This document shows, in pieces, positions 16,176-25,720 of a stretch of DNA of 64,000 nucleotides; within the stretch, counting starts at the first letter, position 1; each line of letters starts with the position of its first letter. A program made the position numbers and the translations under genes. The stretch comes from an uncultured Stenotrophomonas sp. (GTDB lineage Bacteria > Pseudomonadota > Gammaproteobacteria > Xanthomonadales > Xanthomonadaceae): the NCBI RefSeq assembly GCF_945952405.1, contig NZ_CAMFIA010000014.1, positions 41,570-105,569 of the forward strand. The letters are read 5' to 3'. Under the pieces are notes generated by a model. The model had not been told where the DNA came from and ran no database searches. It saw only the letters and a list, made by a program, of their open reading frames with translations.

Positions 16176-17282
16176 TCAGTTCCCCGCCGCGCCCATGCCG
16201 TCCACCGCCTGCCGGCCCAGTGCCGGGTCATCGGTGAAGAAGGCATCGATGCCGGTGGCCAGGTAGGCGCGCATCTCGGCGATCGAACCCTCGGCATTGC
16301 GCGCGGTGTCGGCGCCCTTGCGCAGGTTGCTGGCCTGGAAGTGGTTCTCCGGGCGGAACGTGTACGGGATCACCATCAGGCCTGCGGCATGCGCATCGCG
16401 CACCAGCGCGGTCGGCGTGCCCAGTGCGCCGTTGGCGTCCAGCGGAATGATCGAGCGCAGCTCCGGACCGATGCTGTCCGCATACACGGCAATGTCCTTC
16501 AATCCGGCCGGGGTCATCATCTGCGCATAGGTCAGCTTGCCGCCGGCCTTGGCGATGTCGGCCGGCTGGGTGTCGCCCTTCCACAGCAGCTGCAGCAGGC
16601 GGATGTTGCTGCTGCGCCCGATCTTGCCGCGCAGGTAGCGCAGGTTGGCGGTCTCGAACGACTGGATGGTGACCGGGCCGACGTTGGTATAGGCGTTGCC
16701 GCGCAGCGCAGCCAGCAGTCTGTCTTCCATCGGCAGGCCGATCGACTGGAAGTAGGTCGGGTGCTTGATCTCCGGCACCAGGCCGATGCCACGGTTGGCA
16801 CGGCCGGCCTGCTGGACCAGGAAGGCCAGGATCTCGTCGAGGCTGGCGATGCGGAACTGGCCGTCGTAGGCGGTGCTACGCAGCTCCGGCAGGCGCTCAC
16901 GCGCATACAGGGTCTTCAGCTCGGCCAGGGTGAAGTCTTCGGTGAACCAGCCGTCGACCTTCTGCCCGTCGATGACCTTGCGGGTCCTGCGGCTGGCGAA
17001 CTCCGGATGCGAGGCGACATCGGTGGTGCCGCTGATCTCGTTCTCGTGGCGGGCCACCATCACCCCGTCCTTGGTCATCACCAGATCCGGTTCGATGTAA
17101 TCGGCGCCATCGGCGATGGCCTGCGCGTAGGCGGCCAGGGTGTGTTCCGGCAGCAGCGCGCTGGCGCCGCGATGGCCATAGACCGACACCTTGTGCGCGG
17201 CCGGGGTGGAGGATTCGGCACTCATGGCCACCGATGGTGCCACGGCCAGCGACAACAGCAACGCACAACCCCACGACTTCAC
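16176..17282 (-). CDS. glpQ: Periplasmic glycerophosphodiester phosphodiesterase
   Basis: A 368-residue enzyme that hydrolyses glycerophosphodiesters to glycerol 3-phosphate and an alcohol. The GTG start is chosen because GGGGAAG sits 6 nt upstream and it opens a signal peptide (KSWGCALLLSLAVAPSVAMSA). GDPD motifs: YGHRGASALLPEHT (catalytic His plus Arg), IEPDLVMTKDGVMVARHEN (Glu and Asp metal ligands, second His) and VPEIKHP (Glu, Lys). C-terminal GIDAFFTDDP closes the TIM barrel. Length matches GlpQ. In the ancestral order it probably followed the rhomboid gene directly. Confidence 0.9.
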   Translation of the reverse strand: MKSWGCALLLSLAVAPSVAMSAESSTPAAHKVSVYGHRGASALLPEHTLAAYAQAIADGADYIEPDLVMTKDGVMVARHENEISGTTDVASHPEFASRRTRKVIDGQKVDGWFTEDFTLAELKTLYARERLPELRSTAYDGQFRIASLDEILAFLVQQAGRANRGIGLVPEIKHPTYFQSIGLPMEDRLLAALRGNAYTNVGPVTIQSFETANLRYLRGKIGRSSNIRLLQLLWKGDTQPADIAKAGGKLTYAQMMTPAGLKDIAVYADSIGPELRSIIPLDANGALGTPTALVRDAHAAGLMVIPYTFRPENHFQASNLRKGADTARNAEGSIAEMRAYLATGIDAFFTDDPALGRQAVDGMGAAGN

Positions 17283-17361
17283 TGCGACTTCCCCAAGCGG
17301 TATGTGATGGGCGTCAGTATGCGGCGGCAATGTGACAGGTGGGGGACCCGGGGTCGCGGTG

Positions 17362-18711
17362 TTATTTGCCGATGCAGAAACTGGAGAAGATCCTTCCCAG
17401 CAGGTCATCGGCGCTCATCTGCCCGGTGATCTCGCCCAGCGCGTCATGCGCCAGCCGCAGTTCCTCGGCGGCCAGCTCCAGATGCTCATGCGCCAGCTCA
17501 CCGTCGGCGCGCTGCGCATGCTCCTGCGCACGCTCGATCGCATCCACATGGCGCGTGCGCGCGGAGAATTCGCCGTCCACCTGCTCGCCTGCCCCGGCCG
17601 AGGCAATCGAACGCAGGCGCGCATGCAGGTCTTCCAGGCCGGCGCCGGTGGCGGCCGAGACGAACACCCGGTCCGGGTCGTCCAGCGTCGGCAGCGCGTC
17701 CAGCAGGTCCGACTTGTTGTGGATGTAGACCTTGTGCGGCACCGCCGCCACGGCATCGCCCAGCGCCACTTCACCGGCTGCCGGATCACGCGCATCCAGC
17801 ACGATCAGCGCCAGGTCGGTGCGCTCGATTTCCACGTGCGCGCGGCGCATGCCTTCGCGTTCGATGGCATCGCCACCGTCACGCAGGCCGGCAGTATCGA
17901 CCAGGGTCAGTTCCAGGCCATCCAGGCGGATGGTCTCGCGCAGGGTGTCGCGGGTGGTGCCGGCGATGTCGGTGACGATGGCACGCTCGCTGCCGGCCAG
18001 CGCATTGAGCAATGAACTCTTGCCGGCGTTGGGCGGGCCGATCAGCACCGCGTGCAGGCCATCGCGCAGGCGGCGGCCGCGTTCGGCATCGCGTCGCAGC
18101 AGGGCCAGGTCGCCGCGCGCCTGCTCCAGCCCACGCCGCACCTGTGCGCCACCCAACGTATCCAGCGGTTCGTCGGCGAAATCGATGGCCGCTTCCACAT
18201 GGATGCGCAGCAGTACCAGCTGCTCGACCACGGCGTCGATGCGGCGCGAGAACACACCCTCCAGCGAACGACGCGCCGCACGTGCGGCGCGGTTGTCACC
18301 GGCTGCGATCAGGTCGGCGATGGCCTCGGCCTGGGCCAGGTCGAGCTTGCCGTTGAGGAAGGCCCGTTCGCTGAACTCACCCGGCCGCGCCTGGCGCGCC
18401 CCCAGCGCGATGCAGCGCGCGACCAGTTGCTGCAGCAGCACCGGACTGCCATGGCCCTGCAGCTCCACCACCTCTTCGCCGGTGAAGCTGTTCGGCGCCG
18501 GGAACCACAGCACGATGCCGTCGTCGATCACGTCGCCATCGGCGTCGCGCAGGCGCGCATAGTGCGCGTGGCGCGGGCGCAATGCAGGCGCTCCCAGCGC
18601 AGTGGCGATGGCCGCGGCACGCGGCCCGGACAGGCGCAGCAGGCCGACCCCGCCAGCGCCGGGCGCGCTGGCAATGGCGACGATGGTGTCGGTGCGGTAC
18701 GCGTCGTCCAT
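17362..18711 (-). CDS. mnmE: tRNA modification GTPase MnmE (TrmE)
   Basis: A 449-residue GTPase that with MnmG installs the 5-carboxymethylaminomethyl group on wobble uridine of certain tRNAs. N-terminal folate-binding domain ([21 protein letters not shown]), helical domain, and an inserted G domain: [12 protein letters not shown] (G1, about 226-237), [12 protein letters not shown] (G2), DTAG (G3), NKSD (G4). The invariant C-terminal FCIGK carries the catalytic Cys. Standard position downstream of yidC in the rpmH-rnpA-yidC-mnmE order, here separated by the caspase-deacetylase gene whose stop is 3 bp away. Confidence 0.97.
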   Translation of the reverse strand: MDDAYRTDTIVAIASAPGAGGVGLLRLSGPRAAAIATALGAPALRPRHAHYARLRDADGDVIDDGIVLWFPAPNSFTGEEVVELQGHGSPVLLQQLVARCIALGARQARPGEFSERAFLNGKLDLAQAEAIADLIAAGDNRAARAARRSLEGVFSRRIDAVVEQLVLLRIHVEAAIDFADEPLDTLGGAQVRRGLEQARGDLALLRRDAERGRRLRDGLHAVLIGPPNAGKSSLLNALAGSERAIVTDIAGTTRDTLRETIRLDGLELTLVDTAGLRDGGDAIEREGMRRAHVEIERTDLALIVLDARDPAAGEVALGDAVAAVPHKVYIHNKSDLLDALPTLDDPDRVFVSAATGAGLEDLHARLRSIASAGAGEQVDGEFSARTRHVDAIERAQEHAQRADGELAHEHLELAAEELRLAHDALGEITGQMSADDLLGRIFSSFCIGK

Positions 18712-18714
18712 GGC

Positions 18715-21387
18715 TCAGAGCTTCTCCAGCTGCGCGCGCGCCTGCGCTGCACCACTGCCCTGCGGCTGCAGCGCCAGGTAAGTGCTGTAGGCCTGCTTCG
18801 CCTTGGCCTTGTCACCCGCGTTGAAGTAGGCATCGCCCAGGTTGAGGTAGGCCACCGCACGCGAGGGATCGATCTTCAGGGTGTTCTCCAGCCAGCGCGC
18901 GGCTTCGGCATAGCGTTGCTGGCGGTAGTAGACGAAACCGAGGTTGTTCGCCGCCTGGGCGAAGTCCGGGCGCAGCTTCAGCGCCTCGGTGAACTGCGCC
19001 ACCGCTTCGTCGTACTGCTTCTCGCGGTACAGCTGCAGACCACGGTCATTGGCCTGCTGCGCGCGCTGGCGGTCCGAGGCCGGGCCTGCGCTCGGTACCA
19101 CCAGCCTGGCCTTGCCGCCCTGCAGGTCGGCCACGGTCACCGGTGCCTGGCTGCCCTTGGCTTCGCTGGCGGCATCGACCTTGTTGTTCAGGGCGATCGC
19201 ATCGGCGGTCAGCTGGCGCGTATCGGCATTGAGGAATTCCTGGCTGTCCGGTACCTGGAACACGAACTCGCCCCCCTGCGAACCGGGCAGGCTGCCGAAC
19301 GCCGGGGTCTGGTGCGAGACCGCCGACACCGCCGGCGCCACATAGGCCGCCAGTTCGGTGCCGGTGATCAGGCCATCGCCATTGAGATCGCCCTTGCCGG
19401 CCAGCGCCTGCAGCAGCACCCAGGTGAACACCGAATGGCCATTCGGGCCGGCGTCGGCCACCTGCTGGTCGGCGCCGCCGGCGGTGAGCATCTGGCGCGC
19501 GCTGCGGCGCGCGTTCTCGCGCAGGAACGACGACGACGACGGGCCGCCACGGGTCAGCCCGAGGCCGCTGTAGCAGGCATCCATCACGAACATCACGTGC
19601 TTGGCCTGCATGCTTTCGGCGATGTTCTGGATGTCGGTCATCGCGATGGCGTCGGTGGCGAACTCCTTCGGGTCCGAATCGACCGGAATGATGTAGCCGA
19701 GGTCGCGCCCGGAGGCGAGCTGGCGGGTGGCACCGTGGCCGGCGAAGAACACGAACACGCGGTCGTTCTTGCCGGTGCGGTCGTCGGCCAGGCGGTCGTG
19801 GAAGGCGGCCAGGATGTTGTTGCGGGTGGCCTGCTCGTTCTTCAGCACGATCACCTGCGAGGACGGGAAGCCGAACTGACCGGTAAGCGTATCGGCCATC
19901 GCCTGGGCGTCATGGCTGGCGTATTCCAGCTTCGGCCATTTGGCGTAGTTGTCGATGCCGACCACGATCGCCCACGACTTCTCGTAGCCGGTGGTGACGG
20001 TGGCCGCACTGGCCTCGCCCTTGCGCGCACGCGCGACGGTGAACTCGCGGCCGTTCCAGCCGGCGAACTGGTAGCCATCGGCGATCAGGCGGTCGAGGAT
20101 CTGCGGCAGCGCCTTCACCGCGCGGTCGTGGATGTCGTGGAACAGGATGATGCCGCGCTGCTCCTTGTTCACCTGGTCGAGCACGCGCTGCACGATCGAT
20201 TCCGGCACCGGGTCGGCCCAGTCCATCGAGTCGATGTTCCACATGATCGACTTCAGCCCGGCCTCGTTGAGCAGCTGCAGGCCTTCGGCGTTGCGTGCGC
20301 CGTACGGGAAGCGGAACAGCGGCGCGCGCTTGCTGTCGACGTCCTTCAGCAGCGTGTCGGTGTCCAGTACCTGCTGGCGCAGCGCATCGCCGGTGGTGCG
20401 TGACAGCTGGGCATGGGTCAGGCTGTGGTTGCCGACCGCATAGCCCTGTTCCATCAGGCTGCGGCTGATCTTCGCCATCGGGCCCAGGCTGACCTTGCCA
20501 TCGCTCTCGACCTTGCCGAGGTTGCGCCCGACCTCGAAGAACACGCCGGGCACGTCGTAGCGCTTGAGGATGGCCACCACTTCATCGGTGTAGGCCTTGT
20601 GCGGGCCATCATCGAAGGTCAGCACCACGGTCTTGGCCGGCAGGTCGCGGCCGAAGATCTCGCGGTCGCTGTCCTTCATCGACATCGGGTACGGCTCGAT
20701 CACGCCGTAGTCGCGCAGGATCGCCTCGCGGCTGTAGTCCTTGTGCAGGTGGGCAATGTAGTCGTCCCACTTTTCGCGCTTCAGCTCGATGGCGCGGGTG
20801 CGCTCGAAGCGGCTGAAGATGCGGGTCAGTTCCTGGTTGTAGTTGCGTTCGATCTCATCGAGCGCCTCCAGGTCCTCGCCAATGCGCTGGTGCAGCTTCA
20901 CTGCCGGCAACGACGAGTCGGCGCCCACCCGCTCATGCAGGTCGCGCAATACTTCGCGGAACGCCAGCCGATCCGCGTCGAACAGTTCCGGCGCCGATTC
21001 GATGTAGTCCAGCACGGTGCCAAGGGTGGCGAAGCGCTGTGGGCTGGAGCCGCGCAGCAGGCTGTCGAACTGCGCGGCGATGGCCGTGCGCTGCTCCAGG
21101 CCATCGTGGAACAGCTGCTGGCCCACCCGGGTGGAGGTACCGCGGTCGGCGGCCGACTGCTGGTCCTCGTCGGCCAGCAGCACGATGATCCGGCGGTAGC
21201 CGTCGAGCTGCTTCTGCAGCGCGGCCAGCAGGGGCGCGGCGGCCGGATCGGCGGCGGCGGCGGCCTGCGCGCTGGGCTGGGTGACGGTGCTCGCCGGCGC
21301 CTTCGCCTCCTTGTCGCCACAGCCGGCAACGGCCAGGGTCAACAGCAGCGAGGGCAGGAACAGGCGGAACGACGACGCACGCGGCAT
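18715..21387 (-). CDS. Polysaccharide deacetylase - caspase-like - TPR lipoprotein
   Basis: An 890-residue multidomain lipoprotein (lipobox LAVAGC). Domains in order: a helical region (about 50-230); a NodB-type deacetylase (about 250-450) with TFDDGP, NHSLTH and RFPYGARN motifs; a C14 caspase-like domain (about 470-720) with FFAGHG (catalytic His) and MDACYSG (catalytic Cys), including an EF-hand-like loop GDLNGDGLITGTEL; and three C-terminal TPRs (about 780-880). Catalytic residues of both enzymes look intact. It should act in the envelope. Substrates unknown; coupling of cell-wall or exopolysaccharide deacetylation to a Ca2+-responsive protease is inference. Next to mnmE, possibly co-transcribed. 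Confidence 0.85.
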   Translation of the reverse strand: MPRASSFRLFLPSLLLTLAVAGCGDKEAKAPASTVTQPSAQAAAAADPAAAPLLAALQKQLDGYRRIIVLLADEDQQSAADRGTSTRVGQQLFHDGLEQRTAIAAQFDSLLRGSSPQRFATLGTVLDYIESAPELFDADRLAFREVLRDLHERVGADSSLPAVKLHQRIGEDLEALDEIERNYNQELTRIFSRFERTRAIELKREKWDDYIAHLHKDYSREAILRDYGVIEPYPMSMKDSDREIFGRDLPAKTVVLTFDDGPHKAYTDEVVAILKRYDVPGVFFEVGRNLGKVESDGKVSLGPMAKISRSLMEQGYAVGNHSLTHAQLSRTTGDALRQQVLDTDTLLKDVDSKRAPLFRFPYGARNAEGLQLLNEAGLKSIMWNIDSMDWADPVPESIVQRVLDQVNKEQRGIILFHDIHDRAVKALPQILDRLIADGYQFAGWNGREFTVARARKGEASAATVTTGYEKSWAIVVGIDNYAKWPKLEYASHDAQAMADTLTGQFGFPSSQVIVLKNEQATRNNILAAFHDRLADDRTGKNDRVFVFFAGHGATRQLASGRDLGYIIPVDSDPKEFATDAIAMTDIQNIAESMQAKHVMFVMDACYSGLGLTRGGPSSSSFLRENARRSARQMLTAGGADQQVADAGPNGHSVFTWVLLQALAGKGDLNGDGLITGTELAAYVAPAVSAVSHQTPAFGSLPGSQGGEFVFQVPDSQEFLNADTRQLTADAIALNNKVDAASEAKGSQAPVTVADLQGGKARLVVPSAGPASDRQRAQQANDRGLQLYREKQYDEAVAQFTEALKLRPDFAQAANNLGFVYYRQQRYAEAARWLENTLKIDPSRAVAYLNLGDAYFNAGDKAKAKQAYSTYLALQPQGSGAAQARAQLEKL

Positions 21388-21441
21388 GGCGGACTCGGAA
21401 GTGGGAGGAACGGTGTGCGGGCAATTCTAACGCCGCATGCG

Positions 21442-21467
21442 AAAAGCCCGCCTTGCGGCGGGCTTTT
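21442..21467 (-). terminator. Rho-independent terminator after yidC
   Basis: AAAAGCCCGCC TTGC GGCGGGCTTTT is a symmetric stem with A and T tails. It lies between the yidC stop and the next minus-strand gene and would end the rpmH-rnpA-yidC transcript. Confidence 0.85.
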
Positions 21468-21476
21468 GCTGGAGCC

Positions 21477-21499
21477 AGCCGGCCAACGGCCGGCTCTAC
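21477..21499 (-). repeat. SMAG variant element
   Basis: AGCCGGCCAACGGCCGGC then TCTAC, the reverse orientation of a GTAGAGCCGGCC subtype, directly between the terminator and the yidC stop codon. Confidence 0.75.
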
Positions 21500-21502
21500 C
21501 CC

Positions 21503-23218
21503 TTACTTCTTCTTGACCGGTGCCGGCGCGGTGGTCGCCGCCACCGGCTCGCCGCCGTGGCGCTTGGTCATCCACCACTGCTGCAGCAGGCCCAGGCCAC
21601 CGTTGACCACCCAGTACAGGACCAGGCCGGACGGCATGAAGGCCATCATGACGCCGAACACCAGCGGCATGAACTGCATCATCTTCTGCTGCATCGGGTC
21701 CATGCCCGGTGCCGGGGTCAGCTTCTGGGTGAACCACATCACCGCTACGTTGATCACCGGCAGGATGAAGTACGGGTCGCGCGCGGTCAGGTCCTGGATC
21801 CAGCCGAACCAGGGCGCCTGGCGCAGTTCGACCGATTCCACCAGCACCCAGTACAGGGCGAAGAAGATCGGCATCTGGATGAGGATCGGCAGGCAGCCGC
21901 CCATCGGATTGATCTTTTCCTTCTTGTACAGCTCCATCATCGCGGTCTGGAACTTCTGGCGGTCATCGCCATAGCGTTCCTTCAGCTGCGCGATGCGCGG
22001 CTGGAAGCGGCGCATCTTGGCACCGCTCTTGTACTGGGTGGCCGACAGCGGGTACAGCACCAGCTTCAGCAGCACCACCAGGCCGACAATCGCCCAGCCC
22101 CAGTTGCCGACCAGCTTGTGCACCTGGTTCAGCACCCAGAACAGGCCCTGGCCGATCACCGCCATCATCGAGAAGCGGCTGTAGTCGACCACGCGGTCCA
22201 GGCCCGGCACGTCTTCCTTGGCAATCAGGTTGACCAGCTTCGGGCCGACCCACAGGCGGGCTTCGGTGCTGGTGGACTGGCCCGGGGCCACGGTGAAGGC
22301 CGGGCCACGGGCTTCGATCAGGTCACGACCGGCCACCTGCGACAGCACGTAGTGTGCGGTCTGGTCCTTCTGCGGGATCCAGGCGGTGAAGAAGTGGTGC
22401 TGCAGCATCGCCAGCCAGCCGCCGGTGATGTTCTGGTTCAGCGTGCCGTCTTCCAGGTAGTCCTTGAACGCACGACGCTGGTACTTCTTGTCGTTGTCGT
22501 ACCAGGTGGCACCGTTGAAGCTGAACGAATCCGGGTTGGTCATGCTCCGCGACAGGATGGTCGGGGTGCGGTCCAGGGTGCGGTAGACGTAGCCGTTCCA
22601 CGGCGCGGTGCCGGTGTTGCTGACTTCATCCTTGAAGCGCACGGCGTACTCGTTGCGCGAGACGGTCAGGGTGCGCTTGATGGTCACGCCGTTGTCGGCG
22701 GTCCACACGAACGGGATCTGCAGCTCGTTCTGGCCCTTGGCCAGCACGAAGTCCTGGGTGTCACCGACCAGCTTGAAGCCGTCAGCGCCCGGAACCGGGG
22801 TGTTCTTGTCTTCGCTGGCCCAGCCACTGATCGCGCTGTACGGATGCGCGGGGTCTTCGGTCAGCAGGCGGACTGGCGGGCTGCCTTCGTCCTTGGTCTG
22901 CGGGAACTGCAGCAGCTCGGCGTCGAGCACGCGGCCTCCGTCCAGCACCAGGCGCAGCACGTCGGTGGTGACGGTCACGCGCTGGCTGGCCGGGGTGGCG
23001 CTGGCCTGGGCCTGCACGGCGGCCTGGCCGGGCGCACCCGGAACCTGGGCACTGGGAATGGCGCCCGGGGTCGCGCCCGGAACACTCTGTGCGGCAGCCG
23101 GGGCCGACGTGGTCGTCGGTGCCGGGGTCGGAGCAGCCTTTTCACGGCTCCACTCCATCCACAGCAGCACGGCCACCATCAGCCAGGCAAAAATGAGGAA
23201 TACGCGGGTCTGGTTCAT
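21503..23218 (-). CDS. yidC: Membrane protein insertase YidC
   Basis: A 571-residue inner-membrane insertase. N-terminal anchor helix ([20 protein letters not shown]), a long Ala/Pro-rich linker, the large periplasmic beta-supersandwich domain (about 75-340), then the conserved C-terminal core of five helices ([20 protein letters not shown], the [13 protein letters not shown] coiled-coil hairpin, [20 protein letters not shown], and the helix before a Lys-rich tail PVKKK). It inserts membrane proteins alone or with SecYEG. Its start overlaps the rnpA stop by one base (TGATG), indicating translational coupling. No yidD gene lies between them. Confidence 0.98.
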   Translation of the reverse strand: MNQTRVFLIFAWLMVAVLLWMEWSREKAAPTPAPTTTSAPAAAQSVPGATPGAIPSAQVPGAPGQAAVQAQASATPASQRVTVTTDVLRLVLDGGRVLDAELLQFPQTKDEGSPPVRLLTEDPAHPYSAISGWASEDKNTPVPGADGFKLVGDTQDFVLAKGQNELQIPFVWTADNGVTIKRTLTVSRNEYAVRFKDEVSNTGTAPWNGYVYRTLDRTPTILSRSMTNPDSFSFNGATWYDNDKKYQRRAFKDYLEDGTLNQNITGGWLAMLQHHFFTAWIPQKDQTAHYVLSQVAGRDLIEARGPAFTVAPGQSTSTEARLWVGPKLVNLIAKEDVPGLDRVVDYSRFSMMAVIGQGLFWVLNQVHKLVGNWGWAIVGLVVLLKLVLYPLSATQYKSGAKMRRFQPRIAQLKERYGDDRQKFQTAMMELYKKEKINPMGGCLPILIQMPIFFALYWVLVESVELRQAPWFGWIQDLTARDPYFILPVINVAVMWFTQKLTPAPGMDPMQQKMMQFMPLVFGVMMAFMPSGLVLYWVVNGGLGLLQQWWMTKRHGGEPVAATTAPAPVKKK

Positions 23219-23676
23219 CAGCGGACAGGCTCGGCGGGGCCGGGACGCGATGCCGGCTCGGTCAAAGAAGGAGTTGCGATGCCATCAGGCGGCGGCATTG
23301 TGCCGTCCACGCCCGGCGCGGGCAATGCACGCAGGCGACGCAGCAGGCGCAGGAAGGCCTGGCGGATCTCGTCGTTGCTGGCGGAACGCGCAGCACTACG
23401 AGCCACGACGACGAAGTCGCCTGGCTGGATATCGGTACGTGTCTGACGCAGGATGTCGCGCAGGACGCGCTTGATCCGGTTACGCCCAACGGCGTTCGGA
23501 TCAACCTTGCGGGAAACCGCCAGACCCAGCCTGGCCGGCCGGTCAGCCGGCAGCCAGTGCAGGGTCATCAGCGGATCGGACACACGGCGGGCGCCGTTGA
23601 AGACCGTTGAGTATTCGGCACGCGTGCGAACCCGCGCAGAGCGAGGGAATCGCTTGCGCGGGTCTGCAGTATTCAC
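23218..23676 (-). CDS. rnpA: Ribonuclease P protein component
   Basis: A 152-residue basic protein that assists RNase P RNA in maturing tRNA 5' ends. The signature [11 protein letters not shown] (RNR motif) and LGLAVSRKV strand are intact. The GTG start ([20 protein letters not shown]) is preferred because the family normally begins near this point; an ATG at 23712 would add 12 residues. The C-terminal tail of about 40 residues is Pro-rich and longer than in enterics. Co-transcribed with rpmH (gap of about 40 bp) and yidC. Confidence 0.95.
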   Translation of the reverse strand: MNTADPRKRFPRSARVRTRAEYSTVFNGARRVSDPLMTLHWLPADRPARLGLAVSRKVDPNAVGRNRIKRVLRDILRQTRTDIQPGDFVVVARSAARSASNDEIRQAFLRLLRRLRALPAPGVDGTMPPPDGIATPSLTEPASRPGPAEPVR

Positions 23677-23717
23677 TGTCGAAGGGATTGCGTCTGCCGC
23701 GATGTGCGGCATGGCAA

Positions 23718-23858
23718 TCAGGCGCTCAGGACTTTGCGGCCCTTGGCGCGGCGACGCGACAGGATCTTGCGGCCGTCAGCGGTCTTCATACGGGCACGGA
23801 AGCCGTGGTCGCGCTTACGCTTGAGGTTGCTGGGCTGGTAGGTGCGCTTCGTGGCCAT
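23718..23858 (-). CDS. rpmH: 50S ribosomal protein L34
   Basis: 46 residues, beginning [20 protein letters not shown] and ending in [12 protein letters not shown]: an essentially canonical L34. GAGAGG lies upstream of the ATG. First gene of the rpmH-rnpA-yidC operon, divergent from dnaA, the conserved arrangement at bacterial origins. Confidence 0.98.
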   Translation of the reverse strand: MATKRTYQPSNLKRKRDHGFRARMKTADGRKILSRRRAKGRKVLSA

Positions 23859-23897
23859 TGGGGGCCTCTCGTATGAATGGGACGGAAAGAACCGGAA

Positions 23898-23927
23898 ATT
23901 CTAGAGAGGTACCCCGGCACAAGTCAA
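23898..23927 (-). promoter_or_regulatory. Sigma-70 promoter of rpmH
   Basis: On the minus strand TTGACT (23922-23927), an 18-bp spacer, then TAGAAT (23898-23903), about 40 bp before the rpmH ATG. Close to the sigma-70 consensus. Confidence 0.7.
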
Positions 23928-23967
23928 GCCCTGGGAGCTACGCGAATTCACCGGGCTGTGCAATAGC

Positions 23968-23988
23968 TGTGGATGTTTTTGTGAATAA
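23968..23988. promoter_or_regulatory. DnaA boxes in the dnaA promoter region
   Basis: TGTGGATGT (23968-23976, one mismatch) and TGTGAATAA (23980-23988, fits TGTGNATAA) lie about 125 bp before dnaA. They suggest DnaA autoregulation of the divergent dnaA/rpmH region. Confidence 0.6.
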
Positions 23989-24113
23989 GTAGGGGACAAG
24001 CATTCCGAAGGCGGGCGCTCGGTGGTAGTCTGAGCCATCCATTTCCCCCCTTTCCGGCCTGTGTTTGGGCGCCTTGTCGCGTCCATGCCCCGGCCACCGG
24101 ACGATTATTGCTG

Positions 24114-25445
24114 ATGGATGCCTGGTCCCGTAGTCTCGAGCGCCTCGAAGCGGAGTTCCCGCCGGAAGACGTTCACACCTGGTTGAAGCCGCTGCAGGCC
24201 GATCTGCGCGTGGACAGCCTGGTGCTGTATGCACCGAATGCCTTCATCGTCGACCAGGTCCGCGAGCTGTACCTGGCCCGGATCCGCGAACTGCTGGCCC
24301 ACTTCGCCGGTTTCAGCGACGTTTTTCTTGAAATCGGCTCGCGCCCGCGGCCGGTGGAGGCGCAGAACGCGCCGGTTTCCACGCCTTCGGCGCACGTTTC
24401 CAGCGAACCGCAGGTGCCGTTTGCCGGCAACCTGGACAACCACTACACCTTCGCCAACTTCGTCGAGGGCCGCAGCAACCAGCTGGGCCTGGCCGCGGCC
24501 TTCCAGGCAGCACAGAAGCCGGGCGATCGTGCGCACAATCCGCTGCTGCTGTACGGAGGCACCGGCCTCGGCAAGACCCACCTGATGTTTGCCGCCGGCA
24601 ATGCCATGCGCCAGGCCAACCCGGGTGCCAAGGTGCTGTACCTGCGCTCGGAACAGTTCTTCAGCGCGATGATCCGGGCCCTGCAGGAAAAGACCATGGA
24701 TCAGTTCAAGCGCCAGTTCCAGCAGGTGGACGCGCTGCTGATCGATGACATCCAGTTCTTCGCCGGCAAGGACCGCACCCAGGAAGAGTTCTTCCACACC
24801 TTCAACGCACTGTTCGATGGCAAGCAGCAGATCATCCTGACCTGCGACCGCTATCCGCGCGAAGTCGAAGGCCTGGAAGCGCGCCTGAAGTCGCGGCTTG
24901 CCTGGGGCCTGTCAGTCGCAATCGAACCGCCGGACTTCGAGACCCGCGCCGCGATCGTGCTGGCCAAGGCACGCGAACGCGGTGCCGAGATTCCCGATGA
25001 TGTTGCGTTCCTGATTGCCAAGAAGATGCGCTCCAACGTGCGCGACCTCGAAGGTGCGCTCAATACCCTGACCGCCCGCGCCAACTTCACCGGCCGTGCG
25101 ATCACCACCGAGTTCGCCCAGGAAACCCTGCGCGACCTGCTTCGCGCCCAGCAGCAGGCGATCAGCATTCCCAACATCCAGAAGACCGTTGCCGACTACT
25201 ACGGCCTGCAGATCAAGGATCTGCTGTCCAAGCGCCGGACCCGCTCGCTGGCCCGCCCACGCCAGGTCGCGATGGCCCTGACCAAGGAACTGACCGAGCA
25301 CAGCCTGCCCGAGATCGGCGATGCCTTTGCCGGTCGCGATCACACCACGGTGCTGCACGCCTGCCGCCAGATCCGGACCCTGATGGAAACCGACGGCAAG
25401 CTCCGCGAGGACTGGGACAAGCTGATCCGGAAGCTGAGCGAATGA
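24114..25445 (+). CDS. dnaA: Chromosomal replication initiator DnaA
   Basis: A 443-residue AAA+ initiator. Domain I (about 1-90; [20 protein letters not shown]), a linker, domain III with Walker [11 protein letters not shown] (about 148), Walker B LLIDDIQF and sensor motifs, and domain IV with the DNA-binding signature [15 protein letters not shown] (about 405-419). ATG 24114 is chosen over the TTG two codons upstream. It opens oriC and recruits the helicase; first gene of the dnaA-dnaN-recF-gyrB block. Confidence 0.98.
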   Translation: MDAWSRSLERLEAEFPPEDVHTWLKPLQADLRVDSLVLYAPNAFIVDQVRELYLARIRELLAHFAGFSDVFLEIGSRPRPVEAQNAPVSTPSAHVSSEPQVPFAGNLDNHYTFANFVEGRSNQLGLAAAFQAAQKPGDRAHNPLLLYGGTGLGKTHLMFAAGNAMRQANPGAKVLYLRSEQFFSAMIRALQEKTMDQFKRQFQQVDALLIDDIQFFAGKDRTQEEFFHTFNALFDGKQQIILTCDRYPREVEGLEARLKSRLAWGLSVAIEPPDFETRAAIVLAKARERGAEIPDDVAFLIAKKMRSNVRDLEGALNTLTARANFTGRAITTEFAQETLRDLLRAQQQAISIPNIQKTVADYYGLQIKDLLSKRRTRSLARPRQVAMALTKELTEHSLPEIGDAFAGRDHTTVLHACRQIRTLMETDGKLREDWDKLIRKLSE

Positions 25446-25720
25446 TGCACGGATGCCGATGAGGCGTCATCGCACAAAACGGTGCAGAATCCGGTAGCAA
25501 GCGCGGGACACGTTGTGGATAAAAACAGCTTCTGAAATCGCGGCAGATTTATCCACAGCTTTCCCCACCCCCTGGGGGTCGGTAATACAGAGGGTTTCGA
25601 GGCTTGAAACTCTTTTATTTACAAAGACTTAGCGTTGTTTTCCAGCGATTCTGTCTCTACCAGCACCACCAAGCTTTTGATTTATTCCACATTTTTTAAA
25701 GCATAGGGGCACGGAACCAC
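25446..25720. other. oriC: dnaA-dnaN intergenic region, candidate oriC
   Basis: 275 bp without a gene. Two consensus DnaA boxes in opposite orientation, TGTGGATAA (25514-25522) and TTATCCACA (25549-25557), are followed by an AT-rich stretch (about 25600-25705: CTCTTTTATTTACAAAG, TTTTGATTTATTCC, ATTTTTTAAAGC) that could be a DNA-unwinding element. Position next to dnaA is the usual place for oriC. The dnaN promoter must also lie here. Confidence 0.65.

Noticed and set aside
18052-20403. Long plus-strand frame opposite mnmE and the deacetylase-caspase gene
   Set aside because: Shadow frame across two real genes on the other strand; composition Gln/His/Arg-rich and no motifs.
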